A stretch of DNA of 5,500 bases from Flavobacterium psychrophilum (GTDB lineage: Bacteria; Bacteroidota; Bacteroidia; Flavobacteriales; Flavobacteriaceae), in assembly GCA_020720185.1 (NCBI GenBank), contig DYPB01000125.1:1-5500 (forward strand), read 5' to 3'. This document shows positions 1 through 5,500 of this stretch, piece by piece. Position 1 is the stretch's first letter; every line of letters starts with the position of its first letter. Position numbers and translations under genes: made by a program. The notes beneath the pieces are model-generated. The model ran no database searches and was not told the origin of the DNA. It saw only the letters and a list, made by a program, of their open reading frames with translations.

Positions 1-34
1 AGACGACATTTTAATAATCGGAATAAAAATATAA

Positions 35-169
35 CACATAACATAGTATATGCGATAATTGCGGGCTTTTGTGGTAGGTTGAAACAGAGTGCAAGTAAAT
101 TACATTTTACGTAATTGAAACGTAAGTGCCTTGAAATCCCGAAACTACGCATATACATTTCCGTTGGGC
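35..169 (+). other. attC-like structured recombination site (left)
   Basis: This is an imperfect inverted repeat of about 135 nt. The left outer box CATAAC (37-42) is followed by 3 nt and the arm GTATATGCG (46-54). That arm pairs perfectly with CGCATATAC (148-156), which is followed by 6 nt (ATTTCC) and GTTGGGC (163-169), a match to the integron core consensus GTTRRRY. A second stem lies inside: CGGG (62-65) with CCCG (138-141), then TTT (67-69) with AAA (134-136). The internal unpaired segments are 7 nt on the left and 6 nt on the right, so the left arm has one extra base. Smaller hairpins fill the centre, such as TTACG (107-111) with CGTAA (121-125). The ends and spacing match the site at 3890-4021. 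The left box fits the classical RYYYAAC only partly. Assignment as an attC relative is inference. Confidence 0.5.
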
Positions 170-3100
170 GTAATTTGTGATTGACAATAAAAGAAAAAAC
201 AAGAAAAAATTGATAATGCAAAATCTGGAATTATTAAAATATTTGAGTAAAAAATTACAAACAGGCAATACAAGGTCTATACATCTTAATGCTTTGCCGG
301 GCAGATATGCGACAAGATTAGATGTGACAGATTTGAATATTATTAGCGATTTATCCAAAACAAATTCAGAAGTTAGCATTGCAAATTTATTTTTAGATGA
401 TTTATTGACCAAATCTGAATTTAAATTTCAAATATCATTTGAGAAAATCAATCTGAATAAAATCGAAGAAGCACAACAAAAAGAACTACTAATTTTAGCA
501 AAAAAGTTAAACTCAATTAATTACGAGAACAATGACACATTTTTGGAGCATGGTGTTAAAACATTCGGTTTTGGTTACCCGTTATTGATAAAAAGAAACA
601 AAAATGACAAAAACAAAGTTATCAAAGCACCTCTTTTTATTTGGCAATTGGAAATTGAAAAATCAGGAAATATTCAGAATAAATGGATAATAAAAAAAGA
701 AGAAGATTTCGGAATAAATATTAATGAAGTCCTAATTTCTCACGTAAAGAATGATGAAGACATTAAAATTGAAACGATTTCACAAGACTTTTCAGAAGAT
801 AATATTTTAGACAAACAAGAGATTATAGAATTAGCAAATAGTATTTTAAATCAACTCAATGCAGAAGCAGGCAATAATGATTTAGAACTAAAATTAGCAA
901 GTTGTCCAAGTAAAGAAACAGCTGAAAATCTTACATCAAACACAGTATGGATTAGTTGGGCAGGCGTATTTGGTTTATATCGAACTCAAAAACAACCATT
1001 GATAAAAGATATTGACATACTAATTAATCAGTTTGATACATTTCAATTTGAAAACCTGAAAATAGAAAAATTTCAAACATCAACGATTTCAAGTGTTGCA
1101 ACAGACCCAAGCCAAGAAACTATTTTGAATTCACTAAACACAAATCCAAATCAAATAATACAAGGACCGCCGGGAACAGGTAAAAGTCAATCATTAACAG
1201 CTCTAATAACTAATGCTATTGAAAATGGTGCGAATTGCTTAGTTGTGTGTGAAAAAAAAACAGCATTAGATGTCATTTATAAAAATCTAAAAAATATTGA
1301 TTTAGGTAATTTATGCGCAGTAATAGATGATATAAGTAAAGATAGAAAACGAATTATTGATTTAGTTCGTAACAATATGAATGAAAAGTATCATAGCGTC
1401 AGCTTTAAAAAAGACGAATATGAAACTTTAAAAAAACGATACGATTATTTAAAATCAGAGATAAATCAAAAGGACAAAAAAGCGTGTAAAAAAATATTGG
1501 GGGATTTAACATGGAAAGATGTTATAGGAAAAGCGATAAAATATAAAGGGATTAGTTCATTAAATTTTACTTCAAATTCTTTCACTTTTGATTATCAAGA
1601 ATATAAGAATTTGCAAAATATAATTTCAGAAGGTCAATTTTTTAAAAATAATACTAATACTGCTCCTAAATTTTTAGATTTATTAAATCGTAATTTATTT
1701 AAAGATAAATATTTGCAAAGCACAAAAAATGAAATCGAAAACTATTTAAACATTCAAAGTAAGCATTCTAAAACTTTATTAGATGATTTAAATAAACTTA
1801 CTGAAGAAATTGACTATTTCTGCAATAACAGAAAATTAGCTACAAAATTCCCTGAATTTTGGCTTAATATTTTACCCTTTTCAAAAGATACAAAAGCAAG
1901 ATTTAAACGCATTTCCAATAATAAGAATGATTTTATTGCCGAATATGAATTACTAAAAACCAATCATATTTCATATAATCCCTTTGAGTTTTCATTTATA
2001 GATTTTGAAAAAATAGATGTTACAGTTCTAAATACACTCGTGGAAAATCTCACAACTTATTTAGAAACGATTAGAGAAATCATTTCTGAATTTGATATAT
2101 TCAAAGAATACTACGAATGGTCAAATTTTTATTTGACCCAACCAAAGCAAATACAAGAATTATTAGAAGCACTAATATTCACAAAAGAAAGCAACTGGAC
2201 AATTATGTTTGAAAATTGGTATCTAAATCAAATTTTGTTGAAAAATGAAAAAGAAATTGGTGATTTAAACACCGACGATAGGCTCATAAATGAATTGGCA
2301 ATAGTAAACGAACAACTAAAAGAATTACAAAAGAATAAAATTATTCATTATTGGGAAGGAAAACAATGGAATGCAATCCATAATTATAAAAAAACGGAAT
2401 TATTAAGCCTTTACAATTATAGGAAAAACAAGCAACATTCATCCAGAAACTCACTCAGGAAAATAATAAATATAGATTTTGAATTATTTACAACATTTTT
2501 TCCGGTTTTACTCATTAATCCAGTTGTTTGTAGTTCAATAATTCCACTAAAAGAAGGAATTTTTGACACGGTGATTTTTGATGAAGCAAGTCAATTAAGA
2601 TTAGAAGATACATACGCTGCATTATTTCGCGGCAAATACAAGATTATTTCAGGTGACAAACATCAAATGCCACCATCAAATTATTTCCATACTGACGTTA
2701 CATTAAACTATTCTGATGACCAAACAGATACAGATAATGAATATGATAGCACGTTGGACTTAGCTGAAAGTGAATCATTATTAAAGTTTGCCGAAGATTC
2801 AGGATATAAATATTCATACCTTGATTTTCATTACAGGTCAAGACATCCATTTTTAATTGATTTTTCGAATACGGCATTTTATGGTTCTCGTCTTATTCCC
2901 ATGCCACCAAAGCAAAATTACAAGCCAATTCATTTTATACAAACAAATGGTTTATATGAAAATAGCACAAACGAAACAGAAGTAAAAGAAGTTTTAAATA
3001 TTCTATTCAACAAAATTGAACCTTTTGAAAATGGTGATTATCCATCTGTGGGAATTGCTACTTTAAATTTATACCAGAGAAACTTAATTCTTGACGAAAT

Positions 3101-4013
3101 ACAATCAGAATGTATAAATAATCCAAATTCGTTGCGAATTTTTGAAGAGATAAACAAAAGCGGATTTTTCGTTAAAAATTTAGAAAATATTCAAGGCGAC
3201 GAAAAGGACATTATAATTATTTCGACCACTTTTGGAATAAACAGGGACGGAAAATTCCGACAAAATTTTGGACCATTAAACCAAGAAAAAGGATATAGAC
3301 TTTTAAATGTAATAATAACAAGAGCAAAATATCATCTTTATGTTGTAACATCAATCCCTCAAATATATTACTCAAATTACAGAGAAGATATATTGAATAA
3401 AGGAAATATTGGCAAAGGTATTTTTTATGCTTATTTATCTTATGCAGAATCTATTGAAAATGAAGATGAAAATCAACGATTAGGTATTCTACAAACAATT
3501 TCACAGAACAGCAATGAATCAATAAAAACGAGTGAATTAACCTTTGTTGAATCACCTTTTGAACAAGAAGTTTATGAATTGCTTAAAAAACAATTTAAAG
3601 AAGAACAAATCAATATACAATACAAATGTGGCGGTTTTAGAATTGATTTTGTATTAAAAACGAAAATAGGGAATTCGATTGCAATTGAGTGCGATGGCGC
3701 AAGCTATCACAATACAGAAGTTGCATATTCTCACGATATTTATAGACAAAAACAATTAGAAAATTTAGGTTTTATATTCTATCGTATTTGGTCTACGAAT
3801 TTTTGGTATAATCCTGATTTAGAAATGAAGAAACTTGCAGAATTTGTTAATAAAATTGACAATGAAAATATAGTAAAACAGAATAAATACGCACAACATT
3901 GTGTTTAATTTCATTTGCTTTTAGGTGCAAAAATTGACTTTGGGTATGAAAATGAATATTTTACCCTTGATTAACATTCTACTAAAAAAGCAAACGAAAT
4001 AAACACATTTTCG
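164..4013 (+). mobile_element. putative integron-like gene cassette carrying the helicase-nuclease gene
   Basis: The segment runs from the presumed crossover point in G/TTGGGC (163/164) to the one in G/TTGTGT (4013/4014). It holds one plus-strand gene followed directly by an attC-like site, which is the standard cassette order. In integrons the RYYYAAC box of a cassette pairs with the TTRRRY at that same cassette's 5' end once it is circular. Here GCACAAC (3891-3897) is complementary at 6 of 7 positions to G+TTGGGC. About 3.85 kb is large for a cassette, most being under 1 kb. No integrase gene or attI is visible, so if real this would be part of an array lacking an integrase, or one whose integrase lies outside the window. 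The alternative is that both sites are copies of a dispersed hairpin repeat flanking the gene by chance. Confidence 0.4.
216..3908 (+). CDS. Hhe-like DUF4011/SF1 helicase with C-terminal Vsr-type PD-(D/E)XK nuclease domain
   Basis: This gene encodes a predicted cytoplasmic DNA helicase-nuclease of 1230 residues, a probable antiphage or anti-plasmid effector. Residues about 5-290 resemble DUF4011, including the KAPLFIWQLEIE stretch. The helicase core follows: Walker A GPPGTGKS (317-324), a long charged helical insert (about 370-770), Walker B VIFDEASQ (786-793), motif III ISGDKHQMPPS (811-821), HYRSRHP (872-878), NIQGDEKD (991-998) and motif VI ITRAKYH (1034-1040). These are Upf1/AAA_11-AAA_12-type SF1 motifs. 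The C-terminus is a PD-(D/E)XK nuclease: E1116/E1118, D1144 in FRIDFVL, E1158 and D1160 in IECDGASYH, then YRIWSTNFW (1189-1197). All key residues are present, so the enzyme looks active. ATG at 216 is chosen; an in-frame GTG at 177 would add 13 lysine-rich residues and begins only 8 nt after the preceding site. No convincing promoter is visible, so expression may come from upstream. The last codons lie in the attC-like site. The link to Hhe (DUF4011-helicase-Vsr) rests on domain order recalled from the literature, not a search. Confidence 0.9.
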   Translation: MQNLELLKYLSKKLQTGNTRSIHLNALPGRYATRLDVTDLNIISDLSKTNSEVSIANLFLDDLLTKSEFKFQISFEKINLNKIEEAQQKELLILAKKLNSINYENNDTFLEHGVKTFGFGYPLLIKRNKNDKNKVIKAPLFIWQLEIEKSGNIQNKWIIKKEEDFGININEVLISHVKNDEDIKIETISQDFSEDNILDKQEIIELANSILNQLNAEAGNNDLELKLASCPSKETAENLTSNTVWISWAGVFGLYRTQKQPLIKDIDILINQFDTFQFENLKIEKFQTSTISSVATDPSQETILNSLNTNPNQIIQGPPGTGKSQSLTALITNAIENGANCLVVCEKKTALDVIYKNLKNIDLGNLCAVIDDISKDRKRIIDLVRNNMNEKYHSVSFKKDEYETLKKRYDYLKSEINQKDKKACKKILGDLTWKDVIGKAIKYKGISSLNFTSNSFTFDYQEYKNLQNIISEGQFFKNNTNTAPKFLDLLNRNLFKDKYLQSTKNEIENYLNIQSKHSKTLLDDLNKLTEEIDYFCNNRKLATKFPEFWLNILPFSKDTKARFKRISNNKNDFIAEYELLKTNHISYNPFEFSFIDFEKIDVTVLNTLVENLTTYLETIREIISEFDIFKEYYEWSNFYLTQPKQIQELLEALIFTKESNWTIMFENWYLNQILLKNEKEIGDLNTDDRLINELAIVNEQLKELQKNKIIHYWEGKQWNAIHNYKKTELLSLYNYRKNKQHSSRNSLRKIINIDFELFTTFFPVLLINPVVCSSIIPLKEGIFDTVIFDEASQLRLEDTYAALFRGKYKIISGDKHQMPPSNYFHTDVTLNYSDDQTDTDNEYDSTLDLAESESLLKFAEDSGYKYSYLDFHYRSRHPFLIDFSNTAFYGSRLIPMPPKQNYKPIHFIQTNGLYENSTNETEVKEVLNILFNKIEPFENGDYPSVGIATLNLYQRNLILDEIQSECINNPNSLRIFEEINKSGFFVKNLENIQGDEKDIIIISTTFGINRDGKFRQNFGPLNQEKGYRLLNVIITRAKYHLYVVTSIPQIYYSNYREDILNKGNIGKGIFYAYLSYAESIENEDENQRLGILQTISQNSNESIKTSELTFVESPFEQEVYELLKKQFKEEQINIQYKCGGFRIDFVLKTKIGNSIAIECDGASYHNTEVAYSHDIYRQKQLENLGFIFYRIWSTNFWYNPDLEMKKLAEFVNKIDNENIVKQNKYAQHCV

Positions 4014-4021
4014 TTGTGTGC
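3890..4021 (+). other. attC-like structured recombination site (right)
   Basis: Outer boxes CACAAC (3892-3897) and GTTGTG (4013-4018) are perfect complements. Inside them, after ATT on the left and ATTTTC on the right, the arms 3901-3922 and 3986-4006 form a 20-bp stem with one extrahelical A on the left (3907/3908) and one A-C mismatch (3913/3995). T3900 and A4007 can add another pair. The loop contains its own hairpin: GGGT (3942-3945) with ACCC (3963-3966), then AAAAT (3949-3953) with ATTTT (3958-3962). The left end matches site 35-46 at 9 of 12 positions. The right end (4005-4019) matches 155-169 at 12 of 15. The helicase stop codon lies in the left arm, as is common where cassette genes run into their attC. 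Neither flank has a T-run, so a simple terminator explains it poorly. Confidence 0.55.
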
Positions 4022-4083
4022 CATGCTAAAAAAACGACAGTGCATAAAATGAACGAAATGGAAAACTGAGGTTGTCAAACCAC

Positions 4084-4145
4084 ATTTGGCACATTTGCAA
4101 GCACCGACCAACAGGCTGATGCTTCAGCTTGCAAAAGAGCTAAAT
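4084..4145. repeat. long imperfect hairpin in non-coding region
   Basis: The arms 4084-4102 and 4127-4145 pair over 19 positions: 16 Watson-Crick pairs, one G-T wobble and two mismatches. The innermost 9 bp are perfect (TTTGCAAGC with GCTTGCAAA). The 24-nt loop can form a competing small hairpin, GCTGA (4115-4119) with TCAGC (4124-4128). No reading frame of note overlaps it, and no transposase is near. It could be part of a further cassette beginning at 4014, a dispersed Bacteroidota hairpin repeat, or a structured RNA. I have an impression of having seen similar sequence repeated in Bacteroidota genomes, but cannot verify it here. Confidence 0.5.
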
Positions 4146-4151
4146 TTTTGC

Positions 4152-4200
4152 CACCGCTTAAACCCGTATTACGGGTTAAAACCCGGTGCGGTGTATTTTT
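4152..4200 (+). terminator. terminator-like hairpin with T-rich tail
   Basis: An outer stem CACCGC (4152-4157) with GCGGTG (4188-4193) encloses a perfect 8-bp stem AACCCGTA (4161-4168) with TACGGGTT (4170-4177) around a single base. TATTTTT (4194-4200) follows directly on the plus strand. This is the only GC-rich hairpin in the window with a T-tract, so it is the best candidate for ending plus-strand transcription about 245 nt after the helicase gene. A second AACCCG (4180-4185) could compete for CGGGTT (4172-4177). The minus strand has no matching T-run after the stem. Confidence 0.4.
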
Positions 4201-4223
4201 CGGTGTCCATAATCACATAGCCT

Positions 4224-4397
4224 TCAATGATATAATTTGTCTAAAACTGCACCTAAAGCAGTAATCATATTTGCAGCAAAGAAACTGTGAATTTCAAGGT
4301 GGATGTCTCCAAATAATTTATTTTTATTTGTCACATAAAGTTTAATTAGGCTTTGGAAACTTTCGAAAGTATTATTTATAGTAATTAGCCTATTCAT
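4224..4397 (-). pseudogene. truncated STAS-like protein (N-terminal fragment)
   Basis: The frame encodes 57 residues from an ATG at 4397 to a TGA at 4224. It reads like real protein: FESFQSLIKLYVTNK is followed by a beta-strand-like GDIHLEIHSFF and a helix AANMITALGAVLDKL. The FFAANM...LGAVLDKL pattern resembles the core of STAS-like domains found in Bacteroidota next to HATPase domains, where the strand is followed by a conserved asparagine and a small-residue helix. Such proteins normally continue well beyond this point. Here a stop follows LYH, and the next 75 nt run into the repeat hairpins, so the gene appears cut. The family call is a weak recognition from motif pattern only. An intact small protein is the alternative. 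It lies 57 nt downstream of the nuclease gene on the same strand, separated from it by a hairpin. Confidence 0.4.
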
Positions 4398-4419
4398 TTA
4401 GAATGATTGGTGAATATTT

Positions 4420-4452
4420 GTATAGTTTCACAACGTTGTTGTTAAACTATAC
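4420..4452 (-). terminator. hairpin between nuclease gene and STAS-like fragment
   Basis: GTATAGTTT (4420-4428) pairs perfectly with AAACTATAC (4444-4452). After one C-T mismatch, ACAAC (4430-4434) pairs with GTTGT (4438-4442) around a 3-nt loop, giving 14 pairs in all. It begins 2 nt after the stop codon of the minus-strand nuclease gene, so a role in ending or stabilising that transcript is likely. It lacks a T-tract on either strand, so it is not a textbook intrinsic terminator. Confidence 0.4.
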
Positions 4453-4454
4453 AT

Positions 4455-5228
4455 TTAATAGTATTCAAATTCCCACTTTGACATATTCAATGTCGATTCA
4501 ATTTTTTCTTCGGTTTCATCATCTATTGCCGGGAAAAAATCAAGACCGGTTGCCGTTTCAACCTCGTCAATAGTAAGGGCATAATTTTTAAATGTGTCCT
4601 GAATGTCTTCATGAGGCATTAAAAATGCGATTGCTTTTTCTTCATCCGGGTCAAAAATAATTTTAAAAAAGTATTCAGGGACACTTACATTGTTTTCACC
4701 GATTGTTTGTAATCCGGTTTTTAATACAGGACCGGTAATTACAATAACCCCGTCATAAATTTCAGCCCAATGTCTTACTTCTGCTTCCAACCATAACCAT
4801 TTTCCTTCATTAAATTCATGTAACATCGGCGACATATTACTTAAAAAGAAACTTTCAGACATTGCTTTTTCTGACCACCTAAAATCACCTGCGGGAGCTA
4901 AATGCCCTCGTGCATATGTGTTTTTAGTCGGCTCATAATCTGTAAGTTCGGCACTGCCGTCAGAAACGTCAGGGTCTTCTCTAAAATCGTCAGTACGCTC
5001 AACGGTTTCATTTAATGCTTCTTCTTTTGTCAGTTCATAAACTACCCAATCGGCTTGTTCGTGATTCTCATTATATGAAAGCGAAAAGGCATAATGGGTA
5101 ATAATTTGATTTGAACCTACAGAAGCCGGAAATTCATAATCAGTAACTTTGTAAATATTTTTTTTACAAGCAGTTTCAAAAAATAAAATAATGAATAGTA
5201 AGGGTAACAAAGGAAATATTATTTTCAT
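4455..5228 (-). CDS. lipoprotein DNA/RNA non-specific endonuclease (NUC family, beta-beta-alpha-Me)
   Basis: The product is a 257-residue exported, metal-dependent nuclease that would cut DNA and RNA outside the cytoplasm, probably for scavenging or processing extracellular nucleic acid. Residues 3-17 are a hydrophobic signal segment after K2. ETAC with C21 is a loose lipobox, so it is probably lipidated. The catalytic region is clear: RGHLAPAGD (107-115) with the general-base candidate H109, LSNMSPM (129-135), N140 in FNEGKW and E148 in LEAEVR. N131, N140 and E148 keep the 9- and 8-residue spacing of N110, N119 and E127 in Serratia nuclease. VIVITGPVL and VPEYFFKIIFD, also typical of the family, follow. 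The usual DRGH motif reads ARGH here (A106), an odd change in an otherwise intact site. ATG at 5228 is the only sensible start; the next Met is at residue 123. The region upstream is duplicated. Confidence 0.9.
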   Translation of the reverse strand: MKIIFPLLPLLFIILFFETACKKNIYKVTDYEFPASVGSNQIITHYAFSLSYNENHEQADWVVYELTKEEALNETVERTDDFREDPDVSDGSAELTDYEPTKNTYARGHLAPAGDFRWSEKAMSESFFLSNMSPMLHEFNEGKWLWLEAEVRHWAEIYDGVIVITGPVLKTGLQTIGENNVSVPEYFFKIIFDPDEEKAIAFLMPHEDIQDTFKNYALTIDEVETATGLDFFPAIDDETEEKIESTLNMSKWEFEYY

Positions 5229-5330
5229 CTGTCTAAGAATTTATAGTTAATTAATAATCTGCAAATTGAATGCTTATACTTATTTATAATGCTTGTTCTT
5301 TCCTGCACATAGGAACACTGTCCTAAATCT
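5223..5330. repeat. 108-bp direct repeat, copy 1 (nuclease gene leader)
   Basis: This copy is identical to 5393-5500 except for C5323 versus T5493. Read on the minus strand it runs through the upstream region of the nuclease gene and stops exactly after its first two codons (ATGAAA). It contains two AATGCTT words 19 nt apart (5269-5275, 5288-5294) and a small hairpin TTCCT (5300-5304) with AGGAA (5311-5315), which are possible operator or leader elements. No gene is seen in 5229-5500 apart from a 15-codon frame between the copies. Confidence 0.95.
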
Positions 5331-5392
5331 GCATTAAATAATATCTTCTTTCAGTCATGCTCTTTTGTGTGAAAAATCGTTTTACACGGGTG

Positions 5393-5500
5393 TTTCATCT
5401 GTCTAAGAATTTATAGTTAATTAATAATCTGCAAATTGAATGCTTATACTTATTTATAATGCTTGTTCTTTCCTGCACATAGGAACACTGTCTTAAATCT
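5393..5500. repeat. 108-bp direct repeat, copy 2 (runs to window end)
   Basis: This copy lies 170 bp from copy 1, with one substitution. It too ends, on the minus strand, at an ATGAAA (5393-5398). That ATG opens a 15-residue frame (MKHPCKTIFHTKEHD, stop at 5351) that is unlike the nuclease signal peptide. The 62-bp spacer (5331-5392) also holds an 8-bp hairpin with one bulge (5367-5375 with 5380-5387). The repeat may extend past the window, so the unit length is uncertain. Confidence 0.9.

Noticed and set aside
171..177. TAATTTG as a Bacteroidota -7 promoter element for the helicase gene
   Set aside because: It is one base short of TAnnTTTG, has no well-placed -33 element, and overlaps the alternative GTG start. 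It is too weak to annotate.
107..412. A 101-codon minus-strand open frame
   Set aside because: It overlaps the strongly supported helicase gene and the left inverted repeat, and its translation is a low-complexity product of AT-rich antisense sequence with no recognisable domain.
35..4021. IS200/IS605-type or MITE ends flanking the gene
   Set aside because: There is no transposase and no target-site duplication seen. The two ends are same-orientation copies of one structured site, not the left and right ends of one element.
4166..4235. Alternative minus-strand frame reading IIEGYVIMDTEKYTAPGFNP as a continuation of the STAS-like fragment after a frameshift
   Set aside because: It is only 20 residues, lies partly in the terminator-like hairpin, and does not resemble the expected continuation of such a domain, so it is probably chance.
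4429..4443. CACAACGTTGTTGTT as a third attC-like site
   Set aside because: AAC and GTT are directly adjacent with no arms between them, so the architecture of the other two sites is absent. It is better explained as the loop side of the 4420-4452 hairpin.
5262..5269. TCAATTTG on the minus strand as a -7 element for the nuclease gene
   Set aside because: It has one mismatch to TAnnTTTG and sits 33 nt before the ATG, but no TTG-type -33 element lies at the right distance. It is possible but unsupported.

Overview
The window looks like accessory DNA from a member of the Bacteroidota. It is strongly AT-rich, shows no Shine-Dalgarno-like sequence before its starts, and has a short-signal lipoprotein nuclease of a type common in that phylum. 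No rRNA, tRNA, CRISPR array or complete insertion sequence is visible.

Layout. (1) 35-169: a structured imperfect inverted repeat ending in CGTTGGGC. (2) 216-3908, plus strand (possible GTG start at 177): one very large gene. Its product has a DUF4011-like N-terminus, a superfamily 1 helicase core split by a long helical insert, and a C-terminal PD-(D/E)XK nuclease domain of the Vsr/MTES_1575 kind. As I recall, this domain order is that of the single-gene antiphage system Hhe (DUF4011-helicase-Vsr). (3) 3890-4021: a second structured inverted repeat with the same architecture as the first. It overlaps the end of the helicase gene and ends in CGTTGTGTGC. (4) 4022-4223: non-coding DNA with two strong hairpins, the second terminator-like. 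(5) 4224-4397, minus strand: a 57-residue reading frame that looks like the N-terminal piece of a STAS-like gene, cut off where the hairpin region begins. (6) 4420-4452: a 33-nt hairpin. (7) 4455-5228, minus strand: a secreted lipoprotein DNA/RNA non-specific endonuclease. (8) 5223-5500: a 108-bp direct repeat, copies 170 bp apart, covering the upstream region and the first two codons of the nuclease gene.

Main hypothesis. The two inverted repeats share their terminal sequences: left CxCAxAACATxG, right ACATTTYCGTTG. They also share spacing: AAC, 3 nt, stem, loop, stem, 6 nt, GTT. Each has one more base in its left arm than in its right. This is the layout of integron attC sites, and the helicase-nuclease gene sits between them in the orientation expected of a cassette (gene first, attC at its 3' end). 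I therefore propose that about 164-4013 is an unusually large (about 3.85 kb) mobile gene cassette carrying a one-gene defence system. No integrase is in the window. The cassette array may have been inserted into, or recombined next to, the STAS-like gene.

The right-hand part (4224-5500) reads as ordinary host or older accessory DNA on the minus strand. Its exported nuclease has no evident functional link to the helicase gene.
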